From: an uncultured Spartobacteria bacterium
Lineage (GTDB): Bacteria; Verrucomicrobiota; Verrucomicrobiia; Chthoniobacterales; UBA6821
DNA: 5,670 nucleotides
Assembly (NCBI GenBank): GCA_903831635.1
Contig: CAIKYN010000202.1
Span: forward strand, 1 to 5,670
Reading direction: 5' to 3'
Positions within the stretch are counted from its first letter, which is position 1; every line of letters starts with the position of its first letter. The translations under genes were made by a program, and so were the position numbers. This document shows positions 1 through 5,670 of this stretch, in pieces. The notes below the pieces were generated by a model. That model saw nothing but the letters and a program-made list of their open reading frames with translations. It did no database searches and had not been told where the DNA came from.

Positions 1-498
1 CTCACTCGCCGCTACTTTGAGAGTCATGGAGTGAATGCAGAGCTGGAATTCTCGTGGGGCGCCACCGAGGTGAAGGTTCCTGACCTGGTCGATGCGATCG
101 TCGATATCACAGAGACCGGTTCTTCGTTGCGTGCCAACAAGCTTCGGATCCTCGAGACGATCATTGAGTCCTATCCTGTCTTCGTTGCGGGGAAGTCCGC
201 CTTTGCTGACAAATGGAAGCGGGAGAAAATGGAGAAGATCGCCCTCCTTCTCGTCGGAGCCCTCACGGCCCGTGACAAGGTCGGTCTCAAAATGAATCTT
301 CCCAGCACAAAGTTGCAGAATCTCCTCGACGCATTACCCGCTCTCCGCAATCCTACAGTTTCGCCTCTGGCCCAAAACGACTGGGTGGCTGTGGAGACGG
401 TCATCGACGAGAAAATCGTCCGGGAGATCATACCGCAACTCAAGTCACTCGGTGCCGAAGGCATCATCGAATACCCTCTGAACAAAGTCGTCTACTAA
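1..498 (+). CDS. hisG: ATP phosphoribosyltransferase, long form (3' part, cut by window edge)
   Basis: HisG catalyses the first committed step of histidine biosynthesis: ATP plus PRPP gives phosphoribosyl-ATP, in the cytoplasm. The reading frame is open from base 1, so the true start lies outside the window; the GTG at base 31 is inside conserved sequence (LTRRYFESHG precedes it) and is not the start. The visible 165 residues hold the end of the catalytic domain, with FSWGATEVKVP (17-27) and the PRPP-binding signature DAIVDITETGSSLRAN (31-46). About residues 95-165 form the ACT-like regulatory domain of long-form HisG, recognisable by PTVSPLA and DWVAVETVI and ending in YPLNKVVY. Long-form enzymes are usually near 290 residues, so a little under half is missing. 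The family's C-terminal domain binds histidine for feedback inhibition and the long form does not need HisZ; that is family knowledge. The identification is secure. Confidence 0.95.
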   Translation, partial: LTRRYFESHGVNAELEFSWGATEVKVPDLVDAIVDITETGSSLRANKLRILETIIESYPVFVAGKSAFADKWKREKMEKIALLLVGALTARDKVGLKMNLPSTKLQNLLDALPALRNPTVSPLAQNDWVAVETVIDEKIVREIIPQLKSLGAEGIIEYPLNKVVY

Positions 499-551
499 GA
501 CAACTCAGACATACCATTCTACGCAAGTAGTCCAGAACCGAACACAGCCCG

Positions 552-656
552 ATGGGATCAATCAAAAAGAAACGCAAAGCCAAGATCGCAAAGCACAAGC
601 GCCGCAAGCGCATGAAGCTGAACCGCCACAAGAAGCGCCTGCGTTACAAGTCCTAG
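552..656 (+). CDS. 34-aa basic COX24/AURKAIP1-type ribosomal mini-protein
   Basis: This very short gene starts at ATG 552 and stops at TAG 654-656. The product begins MGSIKKKRKAKIAKHKRRKR and continues through NRHKKRLRYKS. Nineteen of 34 residues are Lys or Arg, and there are no acidic residues and no cysteines. The pattern KKKR-x-x-K-x-x-KHK-x-x-KR is that of the COX24/AURKAIP1 C-terminal domain, found in small bacterial proteins associated with the ribosome (bS22-like in actinobacteria) and in a mitochondrial small-subunit protein. I infer an rRNA-binding structural role. It lies 53 bp after hisG on the same strand and may be read through from it; no clear promoter or Shine-Dalgarno is visible. 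A strong terminator sits 78 bp downstream. Its size makes it easy to miss in annotation. I recognise the family from the motif; the precise function is inferred. Confidence 0.82.
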   Translation: MGSIKKKRKAKIAKHKRRKRMKLNRHKKRLRYKS

Positions 657-734
657 TATAACTAGGCCCCTTTTTAGGGTAGCGCCCCGACCCACGACTC
701 TCGAGTTGGGGGATCTGCGAAAAGATTTCAAGAC

Positions 735-770
735 AAGCTCCCGAATTACCTTCGGGAGCTTTGTTCGTTT
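735..770 (+). terminator. Intrinsic terminator after the hisG-miniprotein unit
   Basis: A perfect 11-bp inverted repeat, AAGCTCCCGAA (735-745) and TTCGGGAGCTT (751-761), encloses the five-base loop TTACC. It is followed on the plus strand by the T-rich tail TGTTCGTTT (762-770). This is a typical Rho-independent terminator for transcripts coming from hisG and the 34-aa gene. The stem could also slow minus-strand transcription leaving purD, whose stop lies about 120 bp away, but on that strand the following sequence (GTCTTGAAATCTTTT) has no immediate U-run, so bidirectional use is only possible. Confidence 0.85.
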
Positions 771-890
771 CTATGCTGAAGCGCCCAGACGCAAACACGC
801 ACGGGATAAAAGAGATGAGGAGTTAAAGCCGAAGGCACCTGCATTCTGGGGACCATTTCATCCCCCTCATCCCTGTGAATTAATAAGGTG

Positions 891-2147
891 TCAGCTACCG
901 ATGTCGCGGCGTAGTTGCTTACCCTCGAACCGGATCTTGTCCGCGGCCGCGTAGGCCTTGGTGCGGGCCTCTTCAAGTGTGCTTCCAAGGGCTGTGATGC
1001 CGAGGACACGTCCTCCATTCGTGACAACCTGACCATCTTTCAAGGCGGTGCCGGCATGGAAGACCACAACGTCGGCATCCCTGGATGCCTCATCGATACC
1101 GCTGATCAACTTACCTTTTTCAATCGGCCCGGGATAGCCGCCCGAGGCCAGAACAATACAAACCGCTGCACGGGCATCCCAGACAGGCTTTGCTTCGGAA
1201 AGCCTCCCGTCGATAGTGGCCTCGATCAGATCGAGAAGGTCACTCTTGAGGCGACGCATCAGGGACTGGGTCTCGGGATCGCCGAAGCGGCAGTTAAACT
1301 CGAGCACCTTCGGTCCCTCTGGAGACATCATGAGTCCGGGAAAGAGCATCCCCCGGAAGGTTAGGCCATCGGCGACGAGCCCTTTGACGAAGGGTTCAAG
1401 TACCTCCACTTTCAGCCGCCGCCTCATCTCGAGATCAACCACACGGGAAGGACTGATTGTTCCCATGCCACCGGTGTTGAGTCCCTGATCTGCGTCGAGG
1501 GCGCGCTTGTGATCCTTCGCATCGGGGAAGAGAAGATAGTTTTGGCCGTCGATCAGCGCATGGAGCGAGCACTCGGGGCCAGTCAGGAACTCCTCGATGA
1601 CGATGGTGTTCCCGGCATCGCCAAAAACCTTCTCAATCATGATTTCGCGGATCGCCGCCTCGGCTTCCGCAAGAGTCTGCGCGATCACTACTCCTTTGCC
1701 GAGGGCAAGCCCATCAGCCTTGACGACCAGTGGATATGCCGATGCACGGCAATGAGACAAGGCGGCCTCCGGGTCCGAGAAGGTGGAGGATCCTGCTGTC
1801 GGGATTCCGTGACGGAGCATGAATTCCTTGGCAAATGACTTCGATGATTCAAGTCTGGCAGCGGCCGCCTCAGGCCCGAAGACCCGAAGGCCTTCTTTTT
1901 GGAAAAGATCGACGATGCCAGCGGCCAGCGGATCATCCGGACCGACAAGCGTAAGGTCGACCTGTTGCGACTTGGCCAAGGCAAGCAGGCCCGGAAGGTC
2001 GCTTGCGGCAACCGGGTGATTCGTTGCAAGCTCGGCGGTTCCAGCATTGCCCGGGGCGCAAAGGAGTTGTGACACACGCGGACTCTGTGCCAGTTTCCAG
2101 AGCAGGGCGTGCTCACGACCTCCGGATCCGATTACGAGAATTTTCAT
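891..2147 (-). CDS. purD: Phosphoribosylamine--glycine ligase (GAR synthetase)
   Basis: PurD joins 5-phosphoribosylamine, glycine and ATP to make glycinamide ribonucleotide, step two of de novo purine synthesis in the cytosol. The 418-residue product has the normal length of a monofunctional PurD. In order: N-terminal GSGGREHA (7-14); GPDDPLAAGIVD (69-80), where the family usually has GPE; the ATP-grasp segment KADGLALGKGV (143-153); DHKRA (212-216) and NTGGMGTISP (224-233); the metal- and ATP-binding LEFNCRFGDPETQ (282-294); then the C-terminal domain with ASGGYPG (334-340), HAGT (364-367) and NGGRVL (377-382). It ends RRDIGS, like the family's usual C-terminus. The ATG at 2145-2147 places MKILVIGSGG at the N-terminus exactly as expected, although no Shine-Dalgarno precedes it (CATCTTTTCCTG). 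It lies 51 bp downstream of the NusG-like gene on the same strand, so co-transcription is likely. It is complete and intact. Confidence 0.97.
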   Translation of the reverse strand: MKILVIGSGGREHALLWKLAQSPRVSQLLCAPGNAGTAELATNHPVAASDLPGLLALAKSQQVDLTLVGPDDPLAAGIVDLFQKEGLRVFGPEAAAARLESSKSFAKEFMLRHGIPTAGSSTFSDPEAALSHCRASAYPLVVKADGLALGKGVVIAQTLAEAEAAIREIMIEKVFGDAGNTIVIEEFLTGPECSLHALIDGQNYLLFPDAKDHKRALDADQGLNTGGMGTISPSRVVDLEMRRRLKVEVLEPFVKGLVADGLTFRGMLFPGLMMSPEGPKVLEFNCRFGDPETQSLMRRLKSDLLDLIEATIDGRLSEAKPVWDARAAVCIVLASGGYPGPIEKGKLISGIDEASRDADVVVFHAGTALKDGQVVTNGGRVLGITALGSTLEEARTKAYAAADKIRFEGKQLRRDIGS

Positions 2148-2198
2148 CAGGAAAAGATGCTTGGATTGGGGGCTATCTGTCGAGATCGACGGATTCCT

Positions 2199-2759
2199 TT
2201 ATTTCTGTTCCAGAGGGTGACGGACATCAGGCAAGACGGCTCCCGCCGAAACCTCGATTTCCCGTTCCTGCCCAAGCATGTTCAGTAGAATCGCGACGCG
2301 CTCCCTTGAGGGGAGGACTCGTGTCACGAGGGCACGGATTCCCTGGAATGGTCCCTCGATGACCTTGATCTCCTCTCCCTCCTTGATTTCGCTGGTGATT
2401 TCGATGGTCTCCTCATCCGCCACATGGCAACGAAGATCCGTGATGATGGAGTCGTCGAGCAGGGCCGGTCTGCCGCCGAAAGAGAGAGTCTTGGCAACAC
2501 CACTGGTTGCAGCGATGCGGCGATAAAGCTCCGGGTAAACAAAGCGGACGAAGATATAGCCTGGAAACATCGCCTCATTCACCCAGGCAACTCCCGTGCT
2601 CCGAGCCCGCTTGAAGCGGATCTTGGGACAGAAGACCTCAAGCCCCAACTCCCCGCGGAGGAGTCGTGTCGCCACGCCTTCCTGCTTGGGTCTGGTTTTT
2701 ACGCAGTACCAGAGCAACTCCTGAGAGTATGGAAAAGCAAGTGATTCTGGGGCTGACAT
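2199..2759 (-). CDS. NusG-family transcription antitermination factor, RfaH/UpxY-like paralogue
   Basis: The 186-residue protein has the two-domain layout of NusG-type elongation factors. An NGN domain spans about 16-112, starting WYCVKTRPKQE (17-27) and including LEVFCPKI (40-47) and the hallmark MFPGYIFVRF (64-73). A KOW domain spans about 127-175, starting GEEIKVIEGPFQGI (128-141). The KOW part reads VAILLNMLGQEREIEV (155-170), closer to RfaH-type proteins (LLNL...) than to housekeeping NusG, which normally has a VxVxIFGR-x-TPVEL segment there. The NGN domain would bind the RNA polymerase clamp and suppress pausing or termination. Housekeeping nusG normally sits beside secE and rplK; this gene does not, supporting a specialised paralogue. 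The ATG at 2757-2759 leaves a 16-residue leader before the NGN strand and has no Shine-Dalgarno. It lies upstream of purD and head-to-head with an LpxH-like gene. Target operons cannot be read from the window. Confidence 0.88.
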   Translation of the reverse strand: MSAPESLAFPYSQELLWYCVKTRPKQEGVATRLLRGELGLEVFCPKIRFKRARSTGVAWVNEAMFPGYIFVRFVYPELYRRIAATSGVAKTLSFGGRPALLDDSIITDLRCHVADEETIEITSEIKEGEEIKVIEGPFQGIRALVTRVLPSRERVAILLNMLGQEREIEVSAGAVLPDVRHPLEQK

Positions 2760-2869
2760 TTGAGAATCTTGTCATGAATCAGGCGCAATCAGCAATGCCC
2801 GTCAATTGTGACGAAATTGTGACATCGTGTCCCTTGGAGAATTTGTGAAGAGCTTCTACACAACATCTT
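2760..2869. promoter_or_regulatory. Divergent intergenic region between nusG-like and lpxH-like genes
   Basis: These 110 bp separate two start codons pointing away from each other, so promoters for both directions should lie here or just inside the genes. A TTGACG hexamer occurs on the minus strand (rc of 2799-2804), but no convincing -10 hexamer follows at 16-18 bp. I see no clear sigma-70 pair on the plus strand either. The main structured element is the tandem AATTGTGAC repeat at 2804-2823. The assignment rests on geometry; the exact promoters are not identified. Confidence 0.45.
2804..2823 (+). repeat. Tandem 9-bp direct repeat AATTGTGAC, period 11 bp
   Basis: AATTGTGAC occurs at 2804-2812 and again, without mismatch, at 2815-2823, separated by the two bases GA. 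The start-to-start spacing of 11 bp is about one helical turn, placing both copies on the same face of DNA. A degenerate relative, AATTTGTGA, lies at 2840-2848. Such an arrangement can be a pair of half-sites for a regulator that binds direct repeats. It lies in the divergent region, 47 bp before the lpxH-like start and 45 bp upstream of the nusG-like start. The repeat is seen directly; the operator role is inference. Confidence 0.55.
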
Positions 2870-3718
2870 GTGCCCGAAGAAGACCTTATCCACTACAGGA
2901 GCGTTTGGATCTCCGATGTTCATTTGGGGACCCGTGGATCCCAGGCGTTGGCCTTGCTCGGATTTCTCCGTACCTTTGAGTGCGACACGCTTTATGTCGT
3001 GGGTGACCTGATCGATATCTGGGCAATGAAGAGAGGGGTCTACTGGACCCAAGAGCACAGCGATGTCATCCAGAAGATCCTCCGAAAAGGACGCAAGGGC
3101 TCAAAGATCATCTACATCCCGGGCAATCATGATGAGAGGATCGCCGATTTCACCGGTGATTATGCCAATGTCCACATCCAATCGCGCGCCTTTCATACGA
3201 CGGTCGATGGCAGGAGGCTGCTCGTTGCCCATGGACATGAGCTCGACACCGTCGTTCAGAATCTCGGATGGCTGGCTCACGTTGGAGATATCGGTTACTC
3301 CCTCCTTCTGCAACTCAACGGCCCAGTTAACTTTTTCAGAAAGTTGGTCGGTCGGGGGCACTGGTCGCTAAGTGCTTATGTGAAGAGCAGTGTTAAGAAT
3401 GTCGTCAACTTCATCGGTGGCTTTGAGGAGTCGATGGTGCACTTCGCCTCCGACGCCCAGGCTGAGGGAATCATCTGCGGTCATATCCATACGGCCTCCA
3501 TGCGCAGGATCAAGGATCTCGATTATTATAATACCGGTGATTGGGTTGAGAGTCTCACCGCGCTTGTTGAGGAGAGTGATGGCACGATCAAGCTACTGAA
3601 ATTCTCGTCTACCGGAGAGATGATCAAGACGCTGGCCGTTTGCAGTGCAACGGAAGGGATTGATCTTAAAGAAGAGACATTGGCCCCCGCGTTCACTCCT
3701 GAACCCCTGTCGGTCTAA
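2870..3718 (+). CDS. LpxH-like UDP-2,3-diacylglucosamine diphosphatase / calcineurin-type metallophosphoesterase
   Basis: The 282-residue product is a two-metal calcineurin-like phosphoesterase of the LpxH-related group (COG2908). Metal-site motifs appear in order: SDVHLG (15-20), GDLIDIW (45-51), GNHD (85-88), HGHELD (121-126) and CGHIHTA (203-209), followed by YYNTGDWVES (219-228), which is characteristic of this group. LpxH removes UMP from UDP-2,3-diacylglucosamine to give lipid X on the cytoplasmic side of the inner membrane during lipid A synthesis. The segment between HGHE and GHIH (about 130-195) is the helical insertion that forms the acyl-chain cap in LpxH. At 282 residues it is longer than the roughly 240 of E. 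coli LpxH, with an extra C-terminal tail. The start is GTG 2870: an in-frame stop at 2846-2848 allows no earlier start, and the first metal motif follows 14 residues later. No Shine-Dalgarno is visible. A related phosphoesterase with another substrate cannot be excluded. Confidence 0.85.
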   Translation: MPEEDLIHYRSVWISDVHLGTRGSQALALLGFLRTFECDTLYVVGDLIDIWAMKRGVYWTQEHSDVIQKILRKGRKGSKIIYIPGNHDERIADFTGDYANVHIQSRAFHTTVDGRRLLVAHGHELDTVVQNLGWLAHVGDIGYSLLLQLNGPVNFFRKLVGRGHWSLSAYVKSSVKNVVNFIGGFEESMVHFASDAQAEGIICGHIHTASMRRIKDLDYYNTGDWVESLTALVEESDGTIKLLKFSSTGEMIKTLAVCSATEGIDLKEETLAPAFTPEPLSV

Positions 3719-3780
3719 ATCCAGCGGTCTGAAAAAACTGGCGGGACGGCCCTAGACAGCTTAGTTAGAAAGCCTGTCCG

Positions 3781-4134
3781 ATGACTATTTGTCTGCTTAA
3801 ATCCAAGATACACCGCGCTGCTGTCACAGGCGCCTCCATTGATTACGAGGGAAGCCTCACCATTGCCTCTGACCTCGCGGAACGTGTCGGTCTCCTTCCC
3901 TACGAGAAAATTCTGGTCGGGAACATGGGGAACGGAGAGCGCTTTGAAACATACGTGATCTATGGTCCTCATGGATCGGGAGCGATCGAGCTGAATGGTG
4001 CCACGGCTCACCTCGGTAAAGTCGGCGATCGACTCACGATCATGTCGTATGCCTGGCTCCCCCAGGAAGAAGCCTCGCGTCATAAGCCCTCGGTAATCCT
4101 GCTCGACGAGAAAAATACGGTGATCAGGGCTTAG
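3781..4134 (+). CDS. panD: Aspartate 1-decarboxylase proenzyme
   Basis: PanD converts L-aspartate to beta-alanine for pantothenate and coenzyme A synthesis, using a pyruvoyl group instead of pyridoxal phosphate. The 117-residue chain shows the self-cleavage site: YEGS at 22-25, where cleavage between Gly24 and Ser25 turns Ser25 into the pyruvoyl group. Active-site and processing residues of the family are present at the same positions as in the E. coli enzyme: Lys9 and His11 in LLKSKIHRA, Tyr22, Arg54 and Tyr58 in ERFETY, and Asn72 in LNGATAH. It is slightly shorter than E. coli PanD (126), lacking only C-terminal residues. ATG 3781 fits the family's N-terminus; AGAAAG at 3767-3772 is a weak, slightly distant ribosome site. 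It follows the lpxH-like gene by 62 bp and precedes gabD by 65 bp, on the same strand, so it may belong to one transcript. No PanZ/PanM maturation factor is present in the window. Confidence 0.96.
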   Translation: MTICLLKSKIHRAAVTGASIDYEGSLTIASDLAERVGLLPYEKILVGNMGNGERFETYVIYGPHGSGAIELNGATAHLGKVGDRLTIMSYAWLPQEEASRHKPSVILLDEKNTVIRA

Positions 4135-4199
4135 GCCCTGTTGCCGCTGTTTCAGTCATTGACTCGAACGAAGAGAGTCCGAAGTGCCAATAGACTGAG

Positions 4200-5663
4200 A
4201 TGAATCCTGAGCTTCGCGATCCATCGCTTCTGAAGTTTCAGGCCTATGTCTCAAGGCAATGGTGTGATGCTGAGAGTGGAATGGTGCTCGAAGTTCATGA
4301 CCCTGCCGACGGGGCCGCTCTTGGCAGCGTCCCCTCGCTCTCCGCAGAGGAGGTCGCTAGGGGCATCACGACTGCGGATCAGGCAATGGCTCGTTGGAAA
4401 AAAGAGCCTGCCCTTGTGCGTTCAAGGATCCTGAACCGGTGGTTCGATCTGATCGTTGAGCATACCGATGACCTCGCGGCAATCCTGACAGCCGAACAGG
4501 GAAAGCCACTGGCGGAAGCCCGTGGGGAAATCGCCTACGCGGCCTCCTTTATCGAGTGGTTTGTCTCCGAGGTAACGCGCATCGAGGGGGAAATTATCCC
4601 AAGTCCCTCGACGGATCGAAGGATCATGGTCCTTAAGGAGCCGGTGGGCGTCTGTGCCGCAATCACTCCGTGGAATTTTCCCTCGGCAATGGTGACCCGA
4701 AAGGTCGCGCCGGCGCTCGCGGCTGGTTGCGCGATTCTGGTTAAGCCGGCTTCGCAAACTCCTTTCTCTGCCCTGGCACTGGCAGAATTAGCGCTCCGCG
4801 CGGGACTCCCGCCCGGACTCTTTTCCGTCGTCACGGGTAAGGCCTCTATTGTCGGTTCCGCGCTCACGGCAAGTCCCGTTATCCGAAAACTCAGCTTTAC
4901 CGGATCGACTGAGGTCGGGAAATCACTGATTCGGGACTGTGCCGGAACGGTGAAGAGGGTCACCATGGAGCTCGGAGGGAATGCACCTTTCATTGTCTTC
5001 GAGGATGCCGATCTCGAGGCGGCCGTAGAGGGATTAATGATCTCCAAATTCCGTGGAAGTGGTCAGACATGTGTCTGTGCCAACCGCCTTCTGATTCACG
5101 AGAAAATTGTCGCTCCGTTCACGGAACTTTTGGTCGCCGCCGTTGGGAAGCTGCGTGTCGGCCCGGGAACGGAATCGGGCGTGAGCCAAGGGCCGCTGAT
5201 TGATACCGCCGCAGTTCAGAATCTCGAGCGTCTTATCGGGAATGCCATCGCAATGGGTGCAGCGGTACTCTCAGGAGGCAAACGGCATGAGCTCGGGGGA
5301 AACTTTTTTCAACCAACCGTTCTATCCGGTTGCACTTCGACCATGGCACTCTCAAGCGAGGAGATCTTTGGTCCGATTGCGCCGATATTCACCTTTGCCT
5401 CGGAAAGTGAGGCCATTGCTTTGGCAAATGCGACGGAGTTTGGACTAGCTGGTTACTTTTACAGCCGGGATCTCGCGCGAGTCTGGCGTGTGGCCGAGGC
5501 CCTCGAGTGCGGAATGGTAGGAGTCAACACGGGGGTGATCTCCAATGCCGCCGCTCCTTTCGGTGGAATCAAGGAGTCAGGATACGGCCGGGAGGGATCC
5601 CGGCACGGGATCAATGACTACTTATCGCTGAAATACATCTGCGTTGCAGGACTCGATTCCTGA
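4200..5663 (+). CDS. gabD: Succinate-semialdehyde dehydrogenase (probably NADP+-dependent)
   Basis: This 487-residue aldehyde dehydrogenase matches E. coli-type GabD along its whole length. It oxidises succinate semialdehyde to succinate, feeding GABA-derived carbon into the TCA cycle. Visible motifs are AEQGKPLAEARGEI (98-111); ITPWNFP (155-161) with the oxyanion Asn159; VKPASQTPFSALALAELA (181-198), whose KPAS (182-185) is typical of NADP-preferring GabD; FTGSTEVGK (233-241) of the dinucleotide fold; MELGGNAPFIVF (256-267) with catalytic Glu257; GQTCVCANR (288-296) with nucleophile Cys291; EEIFGP (387-392); and the C-terminal APFGGIKESGYGREG (452-466). The Cys291-x-Cys293 pair resembles the redox-switch cysteines of human SSADH, though many GabDs have it without being redox-controlled. 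ATG 4200 leaves a normal N-terminus and has no Shine-Dalgarno. No gabT transaminase, glutamate decarboxylase or GABA permease is in the window. Cofactor preference is inferred from the motif. Confidence 0.94.
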   Translation: MNPELRDPSLLKFQAYVSRQWCDAESGMVLEVHDPADGAALGSVPSLSAEEVARGITTADQAMARWKKEPALVRSRILNRWFDLIVEHTDDLAAILTAEQGKPLAEARGEIAYAASFIEWFVSEVTRIEGEIIPSPSTDRRIMVLKEPVGVCAAITPWNFPSAMVTRKVAPALAAGCAILVKPASQTPFSALALAELALRAGLPPGLFSVVTGKASIVGSALTASPVIRKLSFTGSTEVGKSLIRDCAGTVKRVTMELGGNAPFIVFEDADLEAAVEGLMISKFRGSGQTCVCANRLLIHEKIVAPFTELLVAAVGKLRVGPGTESGVSQGPLIDTAAVQNLERLIGNAIAMGAAVLSGGKRHELGGNFFQPTVLSGCTSTMALSSEEIFGPIAPIFTFASESEAIALANATEFGLAGYFYSRDLARVWRVAEALECGMVGVNTGVISNAAAPFGGIKESGYGREGSRHGINDYLSLKYICVAGLDS

Positions 5664-5670
5664 AGCCTTC

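Noticed and set aside
31..33. GTG at base 31 as the start of a separate 155-residue gene
   Set aside because: The frame is open back to base 1 and the preceding residues (LTRRYFESHG) are conserved HisG sequence, so the gene extends beyond the window edge.
677..684. GGGTAGCG, resembling the core of the RfaH ops element (GGCGGTAGCGT)
   Set aside because: Only about seven bases match, it lies after a stop codon rather than in an operon leader, and RfaH-like recruitment sites in other phyla need not resemble ops. Chance is sufficient.
847..876. GGGGA...TCCCC hairpin downstream of purD as its terminator
   Set aside because: A five-pair stem with an eight-base loop and no U-tract on the minus strand; too weak to annotate.
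889..902. CGGTAGCTGACACC on the minus strand, another partial ops-like match near the end of purD
   Set aside because: It overlaps the purD stop codon and is followed by no operon on that strand in the window; the 7-base match is not significant.
915..1838. Plus-strand open frames running antisense to purD
   Set aside because: They have no recognisable protein family features and overlap a clearly conserved gene; they are composition effects of GC-rich coding DNA.
3740..3780. GACAG...CTGTC inverted repeat before panD as a terminator or operator
   Set aside because: The stem is only five pairs with a long loop and no following T-run; insufficient for a call.
4159..4187. TTGACT as a possible -35 box upstream of gabD, next to a GACTC...GAGTC inverted repeat (4161-4179)
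   Set aside because: No acceptable -10 hexamer lies 16-18 bp downstream (AAGTGC at the expected place), and a 5-bp inverted repeat is common by chance.

Overview
This 5.67 kb window is bacterial, GC-rich and tightly packed with housekeeping genes. The set points to a Gram-negative organism. There is a metallophosphoesterase of the lipid A (LpxH) type, a long-form HisG, a NusG paralogue of the RfaH/UpxY kind and a 34-residue COX24-type ribosomal mini-protein. That mini-protein, together with start codons that mostly lack Shine-Dalgarno sequences, would fit the Planctomycetes-Verrucomicrobia-Chlamydiae or Bacteroidetes side of the tree, with Verrucomicrobiota my best guess. This placement is inference from gene content, not a measured phylogeny.

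Layout. Bases 1-498 (+) hold the 3' end of hisG, cut by the window edge. A very basic 34-aa gene (552-656, +) follows, then a strong intrinsic terminator hairpin at 735-770. Convergent to these, on the minus strand, are purD (891-2147) and, upstream of it, a NusG/RfaH-like antitermination factor (2199-2759); these two probably share a transcript. A 110-bp divergent intergenic region (2760-2869) carries a tandem 9-bp repeat with an 11-bp period. From there three plus-strand genes run rightwards with short gaps: an LpxH-like UDP-2,3-diacylglucosamine diphosphatase (2870-3718), panD (3781-4134) and gabD (4200-5663). No strong terminator separates these three.

How they fit together. The pathways are histidine (HisG), purines (PurD), pantothenate/CoA (PanD), succinate semialdehyde oxidation (GabD) and lipid A (LpxH-like). 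This is a mosaic of core metabolism, not one pathway. The most suggestive link is the RfaH-like regulator lying head-to-head with a lipid A-type gene, because RfaH-type factors classically serve cell-surface polysaccharide operons. I see no mobile element, CRISPR array, tRNA or rRNA, and no sign of an undescribed multi-gene system. The best leads are the tiny ribosomal-type gene, the RfaH-like/LpxH-like pair and the repeat between them.
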